Positions 6,133 through 11,219 of a stretch of DNA of 11,219 bases are shown piece by piece. Source of the stretch: Thermaceae bacterium (GTDB lineage Bacteria > Deinococcota > Deinococci > Deinococcales > Marinithermaceae); contig WFXV01000206.1 in the NCBI GenBank assembly GCA_015490435.1, positions 1-11,219 on the forward strand, read 5' to 3'. How positions within the stretch are numbered: position 1 is the stretch's first letter; each line of letters opens with the position of its first letter. The position numbers were made by a program, and so were the translations under genes. Under the pieces are notes generated by a model. It ran no database searches. It saw nothing but the letters and a program-made list of their open reading frames with translations, and was not told where the DNA came from.

Positions 6133-6155
6133 CCTTGAGTATACCACGCTCAAGG
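6133..6155. promoter_or_regulatory. Inverted repeat CCTTGAG-N9-CTCAAGG, candidate operator
   Basis: The two perfect 7-bp arms (6133-6139 and 6149-6155) are separated by 9 nt, with arm centres 16 bp apart, close to one and a half helical turns. One arm overlaps the -10 box of the DUF2203 promoter, so a bound dimer would block it. The Rieske start is 45 bp away on the other side. Confidence 0.4.
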
Positions 6156-6166
6156 CCGGGCGTCAG
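6138..6166 (-). promoter_or_regulatory. Promoter of the DUF2203 gene
   Basis: On the minus strand the -35 is CTGACG (6161-6166) and the -10 is TATACT (6138-6143), with a 17-bp spacer. The ATG follows 9 nt after the -10 box, so the message has at most a very short leader. Confidence 0.6.
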
Positions 6167-6187
6167 CCGGCTTTCATCGCCCTGGGC

Positions 6188-6193
6188 TAGGCT
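6188..6193 (+). promoter_or_regulatory. Candidate -10 box (TAGGCT) of leaderless Rieske gene promoter
   Basis: TAGGCT fits TANNNT and ends 7 nt before the ATG at 6201, with no Shine-Dalgarno sequence in between. It is weaker than the other leaderless promoters here and no -35 box is evident. Confidence 0.35.
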
Positions 6194-6200
6194 TTTAGGC

Positions 6201-6788
6201 ATGAGGAAACTCTCCCGGCGGGACCTGGTCTGGATCGTTCCCCTCTCGGCCACCGGCGGCTTCTTCGCCTGGTTCGGGTTCCGGGCCTGGCGCATCCAGT
6301 TCGGCAAGACCGAGCCCGAGGAGCCCCGCTGGAAGGAGGGGCCGCGGGTCGAGGTGGCGCGGCTTGCCGAACTCCCCGAGGTCTGGTCGTTTCGCTACTT
6401 CGTCTACCCGCTCGCGATGGGGGAGCTGAAAAGCGTGCTGCTCCGGGTGCCCTCGCCCCAGCCGGGGGGGCTCAGCGTGGGAGACGCCCACTTCCTCGCC
6501 CTTTCGCGGATCTGCACCCACCAGGGCTGCACCGTCAACTTCGTCCCCGACCCCGAGGCCGGGGCGATCGCCTACAACTACCGCTCGGACCACCCCTTCC
6601 TCGGCTGCCCCTGCCACTTCGGCGCCTTCGACCCCTTGCGGGCGGGGGCGGCGGTCTTTGGGCCGCCCCGCTATCCGCTGCCGCGGATTCGGCTTGAGCT
6701 CGAGGGGGAGACGATCTACGCCACCGGCCACGAGGTCCCGCTCAGGCCGCTCGAAGGCCGGGCCCGGGCGCGGGCGGCGGGTAGCTAG
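6201..6788 (+). CDS. Rieske 2Fe-2S protein, Tat-dependent membrane anchor
   Basis: 195 residues. It carries a Rieske cluster and acts as an electron carrier on the outer face of the cytoplasmic membrane, probably taking electrons from menaquinol or a partner oxidoreductase. The N-terminus has a twin-arginine motif, SRRDLVW (5-11), ahead of a hydrophobic anchor (about 9-28). Cluster box I is CTHQGC (105-110) and box II is CPCHFGAFD (136-144). Expected ligands are Cys105, His107, Cys136 and His139, and Cys110-Cys138 can form the disulfide typical of high-potential respiratory Rieske proteins. GPPRYPLPRI (154-163) matches the usual proline-rich loop. The boxes are unusually far apart. No cytochrome b or c1 gene is adjacent, so the complex it serves is unknown. 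The reading frame is open far upstream, but only ATG 6201 gives a sensible Tat N-terminus. Confidence 0.93.
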   Translation: MRKLSRRDLVWIVPLSATGGFFAWFGFRAWRIQFGKTEPEEPRWKEGPRVEVARLAELPEVWSFRYFVYPLAMGELKSVLLRVPSPQPGGLSVGDAHFLALSRICTHQGCTVNFVPDPEAGAIAYNYRSDHPFLGCPCHFGAFDPLRAGAAVFGPPRYPLPRIRLELEGETIYATGHEVPLRPLEGRARARAAGS

Positions 6789-6870
6789 TTTCCCCCCGCG
6801 CGTCGGTTTCCAGTGGGTAGCTAACAGGTGCCGTTTGGAAGGTCATTGCTGTTTGGGACGTGGGGAATTT

Positions 6871-7758
6871 TTATTTCATGAGGTTATGCGGTACGTAACC
6901 TAGCCTAAAAATGTACTGTTCCCTATCAATACCTGTGCATGCCCGGCTGAATCCCCTATCAATGAACTTCCCTCCTGCCGCCTCGCAATTGGCGCGGGCC
7001 CAGTCACGGGGGTACTGGAAGAGGTAGAAGGTGGTGCCTTTGGGGCCGAAGCCTTTGACGGTGGTAGCGACCCAGCCGGAGCCTTTATGGGTGGGGTCGC
7101 CTTGGACTACGTGATAAGGTTCGCAAGCCCAGAACCCCAGCTTACGAGTGCTTTCTTCGTCAGGGGGCCACCAGAAGCAGATTTCGGTGAAGTAGCCACT
7201 GTCTTCCACGGGGGCCACGGTGTTTTTGAGGCTGAGCTGGACTTCTGGGAAGAAGAAGTTTTGCCACTCTTTTGGGAAGGGGTGGCTTTGTTCGAAGTGG
7301 GCGGCGGCGATGAGCTTAACTTCAGGGGGTAGCGGGGGTCCTGGGAGAGGGATGTCAAGGGGGAGGGAAGTGACTTTGATGACGAGTGGGGTGCGGAAGG
7401 AGGCGGGTTTAACGATCGCGCGGGCCATACGGTCTGGGGTCATGACCTGCCCACCTTCTGGGCCGACGAGCTTGATGGTGCTTTTGGTGTTCAGGGGGAT
7501 ACCTGGGAAGAGGGCGTAGAGGGCGGCGAGTGCGAGGAGGAGGGCACTGTGGAGCAACATGCGCAGGCCCCAGGGGCGGGTAGCTGGGAAGGGGAGGGCG
7601 AGGAGGAAAGCGAGGTTAGCGACGAGGATGGGGAGGCCCAGGACGACGAAGCCGGGGACGAAGGGGATCCAGGCGAGGGCGTAGATGGAGAGCTGGTAGA
7701 AGAGGAAGAGGGCGAGGAGGGTTTGCCAGCGCAGTCTGGGAGGAAACCGCAGACGCAT
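6871..7758 (-). CDS. Unrecognised membrane protein with three N-terminal helices and a four-cysteine soluble domain
   Basis: 295 residues; I do not recognise a family. After a basic start (MRLRFPPRLRWQ) there are hydrophobic segments at about 12-30, 34-56 and 65-85, then a soluble domain of about 210 residues, probably exported. The soluble part is proline- and aromatic-rich, with Cys194, Cys212, Cys258 and Cys274. The local blocks ICFWWPPDEES (193-203), FWACEPYHVVQGDPTH (209-224) and NCEAAGGKFIDRGFSRACTG (257-276) look able to form disulfides. The ATG has a fair ribosome binding site (GAAGGGA, 7 nt away). Base composition is unlike its neighbours: rows counted by eye at 6901, 7141 and 7201 hold 28, 32 and 33 G+C of 60, against 44 of 60 at 1021. 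This suggests transfer or relaxed codon selection. It lies 62 nt downstream of the 187-residue membrane protein gene on the same strand. Confidence 0.8.
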   Translation of the reverse strand: MRLRFPPRLRWQTLLALFLFYQLSIYALAWIPFVPGFVVLGLPILVANLAFLLALPFPATRPWGLRMLLHSALLLALAALYALFPGIPLNTKSTIKLVGPEGGQVMTPDRMARAIVKPASFRTPLVIKVTSLPLDIPLPGPPLPPEVKLIAAAHFEQSHPFPKEWQNFFFPEVQLSLKNTVAPVEDSGYFTEICFWWPPDEESTRKLGFWACEPYHVVQGDPTHKGSGWVATTVKGFGPKGTTFYLFQYPRDWARANCEAAGGKFIDRGFSRACTGIDREQYIFRLGYVPHNLMK

Positions 7759-7765
7759 GGAAAAT

Positions 7766-7786
7766 TCCCTTCATGCTTCGATTCTA
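7766..7786 (-). promoter_or_regulatory. Possible promoter -10 and ribosome binding site of the 6871-7758 gene
   Basis: On the minus strand TAGAAT (7781-7786) precedes GAAGGGA (7766-7772), which is 7 nt from the ATG. No -35 hexamer is visible 16-18 bp further up, so the -10 assignment is tentative; the ribosome binding site is better supported. Confidence 0.4.
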
Positions 7787-7820
7787 ACGTGCGCGGATGG
7801 AGCTTTATATGCGCATGGCG

Positions 7821-8384
7821 CTAAGGGAGCCGTGAGCGGGACGGCGGTTTTCGCGTTTGTCCGGCAGAGACTGGGGGAATGGGCCGTCCCAGGTAGCAAA
7901 GGATCGCTCCGAGTACCGCCGCGGTACCCCCGGTCTCCGGCAGCAGGTCGCCGAGGGGAACCAGCACGAGCCCCGAGAGGCCCCCGTAGAGGGCGGCGAG
8001 CCTCGAATGGACGAGGGTCAGGCAGGCGCCCAGGAGCCAAAGGAGGAAAAGGCCAAAGAAGAGCGCGCCCAAGCCGGCGATGGCGAGGCCGAGCCCCATC
8101 GGGTCGGCGCCGCCGGCGACGAGACCCAGGACGCCCAGAAGAAAGCCGAGAAGGGTGATCCAGGCGAAGGGGTTTGCGAGGAAGAGGATCAGGCAAGCTC
8201 GCCTCCGGCCCAGGCTGTGGGCGTGTACCGCGACCCCGAGTAGGAAACCCGCGCCCCAAAGCGCGAGCGCGGGGTAGGCCAAGAAGCCAAGTCCCGGTGC
8301 CCACACTCCGAGGAGACGGAAGACCCCAGCGACCCCGCTCGCCGTGAGCGCTCCGCCAAAGACCCAAAGCGCCGCCCGCAGCAC
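7821..8384 (-). CDS. Multi-spanning membrane protein, function unknown
   Basis: 187 residues from GTG 8384, rich in Leu, Gly and Ala. Hydrophobic segments fall at about 5-25, 32-55, 63-90, 96-122, 129-147 and 152-166, so five or six membrane helices; the C-terminus (GQTRKPPSRSRLP) is short, basic and probably cytoplasmic. There is a single basic turn GRRR at 59-62. No family motif or catalytic residue was recognised. It begins 11 nt after the tyrS stop codon on the same strand, so it is probably co-transcribed with tyrS; no Shine-Dalgarno sequence precedes the GTG, which fits coupled translation. A downstream GTG (residue 27) is a possible alternative start. Another frame over the same bases is also open but gives an arginine- and proline-rich product without hydrophobic periodicity, so this frame is preferred. 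Confidence 0.75.
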   Translation of the reverse strand: MLRAALWVFGGALTASGVAGVFRLLGVWAPGLGFLAYPALALWGAGFLLGVAVHAHSLGRRRACLILFLANPFAWITLLGFLLGVLGLVAGGADPMGLGLAIAGLGALFFGLFLLWLLGACLTLVHSRLAALYGGLSGLVLVPLGDLLPETGGTAAVLGAILCYLGRPIPPVSAGQTRKPPSRSRLP

Positions 8385-8395
8385 CGCGGGAAAGC

Positions 8396-9724
8396 TTATT
8401 CCGACGCGGGTTCAGCCTGGGTTAAACGCACCCGGACGAACTTGTCCCTCCCCCGCTGGAGTACGAGTGGCTTCTTAAGCTCTACCTCGAGCATGGGATC
8501 GGTCACCGGCTCGCCGTCGATCTTGAGGCCGCGGTCCTTGATCAGCCGTTTGGCCTCGGCGTTCGATTTGGTGAGCCCCGCCAGGGTAAAGAGCCGGGCC
8601 ACCCAGATCTTGCCGTCCTTGAGGGCATCCGGGGGGATCGCGACCTCGGGGAGGTCCTCCGGGATCCCGCCCTTCGCCACCCGGTCGTAGCGGGCCTCGG
8701 CCTCGGCCACCGCCCGCGTGATCTCGGGAAACTGGCTTTCGCCCGGGGTCTTGTCGCTTCCGGCGGCTTCGAGGCGGTAGCCGAGCGCCTCGTAGAACTC
8801 CCGGTCGATCCGGGCGGGGATCCGGGGCAGGGCGTAGGCCCCGGTCAAAAGACGGGCGAGCACCCGGTGGGCGCCCACCGGGCCGCCCTTTTCCAGGAGC
8901 GCCTTGACCTCCGCCTTCTCGAGGTCGGTGAGCAGCTCGAAGTAGTCTTCGAGGACGGCGTCGGGCACCCGCATCAGCTTCTTGAACATCGCCTCGGGGG
9001 GCTCCGCGATGCCGATGTAGTTGTCGAGGCTCTTCGACATCTTCTCGCGGCCGTCCAGGCCGACGAGGAGCGGCATCAAGAAGGCGACTTGCGGCGGGAG
9101 GCCATAGGCCCGCTGGATCTCCCGGCCCACCAGCAGGTTGAAGCGCTGGTCGGAGCCCCCCATTTCGACGTCGGCGCCGATCGCCACCGAGTCGTAGGCC
9201 TGGGCCAGGGGGTAGAGGAACTCGTGCAGCGAGATGGGGACGTTCTCGGTGTAGCGCTTTTTGAAGTCCTCGCGCTCGAGCATCTGGGCCACGGTGAGCT
9301 GGCTGGCCATGAAGATCACGTCCTTGAAGGACAGCGGCTCGAGCCACTCGGAGTTGTAGCGAAGGTCGAAGCGCGCCTCGTCCTCGGTGATCAGGATCTT
9401 GCCCGCCTGCTCGACGTAGCTCCTCGCGTTCGCCCGGGTCTCTTCCAGCGTCATCGGGGGGCGGGTCTTGCTCCGGCCCGAGGGGTCGCCAATCATGCCG
9501 GTGAAGTCGCCGATGATCAGCACCACCTTGTGCCCGAGCTCCTGGAACTGCCGCATCTTGCGGAGTACTACCGCGTGCCCCAAGTGCAGATCGGGCCGGG
9601 TGGGGTCGGCGCCCAGCTTTACCACCAGGCGTTTGCCGCTTTTGAGTTTTTCTAAAAACTCGTCCTCGGGAACGATCTCGACGGTTCCGCGCTTCAGGAA
9701 GGAAAACGCCTCCTCGGCGGTCAT
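8396..9724 (-). CDS. tyrS: Tyrosyl-tRNA synthetase
   Basis: 442 residues. It activates tyrosine with ATP and charges tRNA-Tyr in the cytoplasm. It is a class I enzyme: VKLGADPTRPDLHLGHAVVL (35-54) contains the HIGH motif as HLGH (47-50), GDFTGMIGDPSGRSKTRPP (72-90) follows, MGGSDQRFNLL (188-198) is the tyrosine/tRNA-site block, and KMSKS is at 228-232. A C-terminal S4 RNA-binding domain (about 372-434) carries the usual GLTKSNAEAKRLIKDRGLKI pattern (383-402). From memory it matches the Thermus thermophilus enzyme through most of its length, apart from an extra stretch near KTPGESQFPEITRAV (325-339). It belongs to the HLGH/KMSKS type often called TyrZ. The promoter is leaderless and shared head to head with the small gene at 9745. 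No T-box leader is present, nor is there room for one. Confidence 0.98.
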   Translation of the reverse strand: MTAEEAFSFLKRGTVEIVPEDEFLEKLKSGKRLVVKLGADPTRPDLHLGHAVVLRKMRQFQELGHKVVLIIGDFTGMIGDPSGRSKTRPPMTLEETRANARSYVEQAGKILITEDEARFDLRYNSEWLEPLSFKDVIFMASQLTVAQMLEREDFKKRYTENVPISLHEFLYPLAQAYDSVAIGADVEMGGSDQRFNLLVGREIQRAYGLPPQVAFLMPLLVGLDGREKMSKSLDNYIGIAEPPEAMFKKLMRVPDAVLEDYFELLTDLEKAEVKALLEKGGPVGAHRVLARLLTGAYALPRIPARIDREFYEALGYRLEAAGSDKTPGESQFPEITRAVAEAEARYDRVAKGGIPEDLPEVAIPPDALKDGKIWVARLFTLAGLTKSNAEAKRLIKDRGLKIDGEPVTDPMLEVELKKPLVLQRGRDKFVRVRLTQAEPASE

Positions 9725-9730
9725 GGCTTT

Positions 9731-9738
9731 ACTATACT
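9731..9738. promoter_or_regulatory. Bidirectional leaderless promoter core shared by tyrS and the 131-residue gene
   Basis: The octamer ACTATACT contains TATAGT on the minus strand (9731-9736), which ends 6 nt before the tyrS ATG, and TATACT on the plus strand (9733-9738), which ends 6 nt before the ATG at 9745. The two -10 boxes share the bases TATA (9733-9736). No -35 boxes were seen on either side. Confidence 0.7.
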
Positions 9739-9744
9739 GAGCCC

Positions 9745-10140
9745 ATGCCCGCGTTCTGGCGGAGGCTTTTTGTGCTCCTGGCGCTCTTCGGCCTCGGTTA
9801 CTGGTACGCCGAGACCTACGGAATTTACGCCGGCCTTCCGCCCTTTACCCCGGTCCTGCTCTGGGACTACTCCGGCGAGCGCACCTACGAGGTCACCCTT
9901 CGCGGGGCCTCCGACGCGCTCAAGGTTCGCCTGGAGGGGGAGCTCAAGCAGGGCTCGCTCAAGGTCTGGATTTCCCGGAACGGGCGCCGGGTCACCCGAC
10001 CCCGCGTCTATCGGGAGCGCTTCGGCGGCGAGTTGAAGAGCCGGCTGGATCCCGGCCGCTATACCCTGCATTTCGCCTTAGAGGACGCCCGGGGCTGGGT
10101 GCGCCTCGACTGGGTGTCCACCAAGTTCGAAAGCTGGTAA
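9745..10140 (+). CDS. Small single-span membrane-anchored protein, function unknown
   Basis: 131 residues. A basic N-terminus (MPAFWRR) and one hydrophobic segment (about 7-22, ending GYWYAETYG) form an anchor or an uncleaved signal. The rest (about 47-128) alternates polar and hydrophobic residues in a way that suggests a small beta-sandwich outside the membrane: TYEVTLRGASDALKVRLEGE (47-66), LKVWISRNGRRV (72-83), GRYTLHFALEDARGWVRLDW (104-123). There is no Cys and no catalytic motif, and I recognise no family. The ATG is 6 nt after a TATACT -10 box, so it is leaderless and starts divergently from tyrS. It ends 4 nt before a hairpin that separates it from the tRNA genes. Confidence 0.75.
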   Translation: MPAFWRRLFVLLALFGLGYWYAETYGIYAGLPPFTPVLLWDYSGERTYEVTLRGASDALKVRLEGELKQGSLKVWISRNGRRVTRPRVYRERFGGELKSRLDPGRYTLHFALEDARGWVRLDWVSTKFESW

Positions 10141-10144
10141 GCGA

Positions 10145-10263
<119 letters not shown>

Positions 10264-10272
10264 GTGCTCGCT

Positions 10273-10363
10273 TGGCGGAGGGTGAGGGATTCGAACCCCC
10301 GGTGGGCGCAAAGCCCACAGCGGTTTTCAAGACCGCCGCCTTCAACCGCTCGGCCAACCCTCC
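10273..10363 (-). tRNA. tRNA-Ser (TGA anticodon)
   Basis: 91 nt including the encoded CCA. The acceptor stem GGAGGGT pairs with ACCCTCC, followed by discriminator G. The anticodon loop is CTTGAAA with anticodon TGA (complement of 10327-10329), reading UCA and other UCN codons. The long variable arm (TGTGGGC with GCCCACC) identifies serine, and the T arm is GGGGG-TTCGAAT-CCCTC. It is the first gene of the two-tRNA unit, about 20 nt downstream of its predicted transcription start. Confidence 0.97.
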
Positions 10364-10388
10364 GAGCGCGGCCTATGCCGCGTACCTC

Positions 10389-10417
10389 ATGATGCAAGCC
10401 CCCCGCGCGGCTGTCAA
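10389..10417 (-). promoter_or_regulatory. Promoter of the serine tRNA pair
   Basis: On the minus strand the -35 is a perfect TTGACA (10412-10417), the spacer is 17 bp and the -10 is CATCAT (10389-10394, 4 of 6 to consensus). A GC-rich discriminator follows, as is usual for stable-RNA promoters. The -35 box contains the stop codon of the MFS gene (10414-10416). Confidence 0.65.
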
Positions 10418-11219
10418 GTTTGGAGGGCTTTCCGGGAGGTGGGGGTGAGGAGCAAGAGGGCGGCGAGGAGCAGAAGAAGGGCGCTCGCCACGTAGGGCGC
10501 GCTGGGAGTGATCCACTGATAGAGTCCGGTGCCCAGGATGGGACCGAGCATGCGCCCGAGCGCCTGGGCGGAGCTGTTTAGGCCCGCCACCAGGCCCTGC
10601 TCGTGCTCCCCCACCGCGAGCGAAAGGGCGGCGGTGATCCCCGGGGCGGAAAGCCCCTGCCCCACCCCCTGAAGCACGAGTGCCAGGGTGAGCGAGCCAA
10701 AGCTCTGGGCAAAGACGAAGGTCAAGAACCCGAGGATGGAAAGCGGAAGCCCAAGTCCAAGGAGGAGCTTGGGCGGCCACTTGAACTTCCGGATCAAAAA
10801 GCCCTGCACGAAGACCGCCGCCAGGCCATAGACCACGAGCGCGGTGGCCACCGCCCGGGCGGTGGCCTTGGCGTCGAGGCTGAGGCGGTCTTGGAAGAAG
10901 AAGGCCACGGTGGTCTCCATGCCCACCGAGGCCAGGCTGACCACCAGCCCGGCGGCGAGGAGCGGCAGAATCCGGGGGTCGTGGGGCTTGAGGACTGGCG
11001 CGGTCTCCAGGTGCACGTGGCGCTTCGGCTCGGGCAGGGCGACGAGGACGAAGAGCGCGTTCAAAAGGGCGAGACTTGCCGAAAAGTAGACCGGCGCGAG
11101 CAGGTGGAGCTTGGCCAGTAGCCCCCCGAGCCCCGGCCCCACGATTACCCCGAGCCCGAAGGCGGCGCCGATCAGCGCCATGCCGGCGGTGCGCTCCGCC
11201 CGTCCGGTGATGTCGGCGA
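10414..11219 (-). CDS. MFS transporter, drug-efflux (DHA1/TetA-like) type, N-terminal part outside the window
   Basis: 267 C-terminal residues are visible and the frame runs out of the window at 11219. The first visible residues, DITGRAERTAGMALIGAAFG, followed by LGVIVGPGLGGLL, are the end of the loop and TM5 with the antiporter motif C (G-x-x-x-G-P-x-x-G-G) typical of proton-coupled drug exporters such as TetA. About eight more hydrophobic segments follow, consistent with TM5 to TM12; a central charged loop (ALPEPKRHVHLETAPVLKPH) separates the halves, and a second-half motif GVGQGLSAPGITAALS with GLVAGLNSSAQALGRMLGPI corresponds to TM10-TM11. It acts in the inner membrane, probably exporting a small lipophilic compound against protons. 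The substrate is unknown, and tetracycline should not be assumed. It lies upstream of the tRNA genes on the same strand. Confidence 0.9.
   Translation of the reverse strand, partial: ADITGRAERTAGMALIGAAFGLGVIVGPGLGGLLAKLHLLAPVYFSASLALLNALFVLVALPEPKRHVHLETAPVLKPHDPRILPLLAAGLVVSLASVGMETTVAFFFQDRLSLDAKATARAVATALVVYGLAAVFVQGFLIRKFKWPPKLLLGLGLPLSILGFLTFVFAQSFGSLTLALVLQGVGQGLSAPGITAALSLAVGEHEQGLVAGLNSSAQALGRMLGPILGTGLYQWITPSAPYVASALLLLLAALLLLTPTSRKALQT

Noticed and set aside
4381..6153. A 590-codon open frame on the minus strand across the TRAP membrane genes
   Set aside because: It is antisense to clearly recognised dctQ/dctM and the DUF2203 gene, and its translation is a low-complexity run of His, Asp, Arg and Gly typical of high-GC shadow frames.
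5073..6200. The long in-frame upstream extension of the Rieske gene
   Set aside because: It is only the absence of stops in a shadow frame of dctM and the DUF2203 gene; the real protein starts at ATG 6201 with a Tat signal.
6779..6823. Direct repeat GGGTAGCTA at 6779-6787 and 6815-6823, as a possible target-site duplication at the edge of the low-GC segment
   Set aside because: The copies are only 36 bp apart on one side of the segment, with no matching copy at the other edge and no transposase or terminal inverted repeats.
6789..6870. A terminator between the convergent Rieske and 295-residue genes
   Set aside because: A run of five Ts is present near 6868, but no stem longer than about 5 bp precedes it on either strand.
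6921..6963. Direct repeat CCCTATCAAT at 6921-6930 and 6954-6963
   Set aside because: The copies lie 33 bp apart in frame inside the 295-residue gene and encode two Ile-Asp-Arg tripeptides; coincidence or a minor internal repeat.
7771..8367. A 198-codon minus-strand frame overlapping the 187-residue membrane protein
   Set aside because: It is arginine- and proline-rich without secondary-structure periodicity; the other frame gives clean membrane helices and abuts tyrS.
9725..9744. A T-box or other leader regulating tyrS
   Set aside because: Only 20 bp separate tyrS from the divergent gene; there is no room for a structured leader.

Overview
The window is high-GC bacterial chromosome that most likely comes from the Thermaceae (Deinococcota: Thermus, Meiothermus, Oceanithermus, Marinithermus or a relative). 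The main reason is the tyrosyl-tRNA synthetase, which from memory reads almost block for block like the Thermus thermophilus enzyme. The many leaderless-looking promoters also fit: a TANNNT -10 box lies 6-7 nt before the start codon. I cannot decide the genus. Most of the window looks like ordinary chromosomal genes. One segment, about 6.85-7.80 kb, is visibly less GC-rich and encodes an unrecognised membrane protein.

Layout, left to right. (1) 1-343: a divergent pair, a truncated PH-like small protein on the minus strand and a 64-residue protein on the plus strand. The latter overlaps a 402-residue regulator-like protein with a degenerate SARP/BTAD-type N-terminus and helical repeats. (2) 1701-2708, minus: low-specificity L-threonine aldolase, overlapping the regulator tail to tail by 33 bp. 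(3) 2740-5754, plus: a complete TRAP transporter operon. It has a sigma-70-type promoter, the periplasmic binding protein, a strong intergenic hairpin, the small and large membrane subunits joined by a 4-bp ATGA overlap, and a textbook intrinsic terminator. The substrate cannot be read from the sequence. (4) 5763-6788: a DUF2203 protein (minus) and a Tat-anchored Rieske 2Fe-2S protein (plus), divergent, with an inverted repeat around the DUF2203 promoter.

(5) 6871-9724, minus: tyrS, followed 11 nt later by a multi-spanning membrane protein, then the low-GC membrane protein. (6) 9725-10140: the tyrS promoter is shared with a small single-span protein gene on the plus strand. The two -10 boxes overlap within 8 bp, and each lies exactly 6 nt from its ATG. 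(7) 10171-10363, minus: two tandem serine tRNA genes, Ser-TGA then Ser-GCT, both with encoded CCA and a promoter whose -35 box overlaps the stop codon of the next gene. (8) 10414-11219, minus: the C-terminal two thirds of an MFS drug-efflux-type transporter, cut by the window edge.

No insertion sequence, CRISPR array, prophage gene or defence system was seen. No stretch over 300 bases lacks a gene; the longest gaps are 2709-2800 (promoter region) and 6789-6870 (nothing recognisable). The points most worth a second look are the symmetric bidirectional leaderless promoter, the regulator whose putative recognition helix has no basic residue, the hairpin inside the TRAP operon, the low-GC four-cysteine membrane protein, and the wide spacing of the Rieske cluster boxes.
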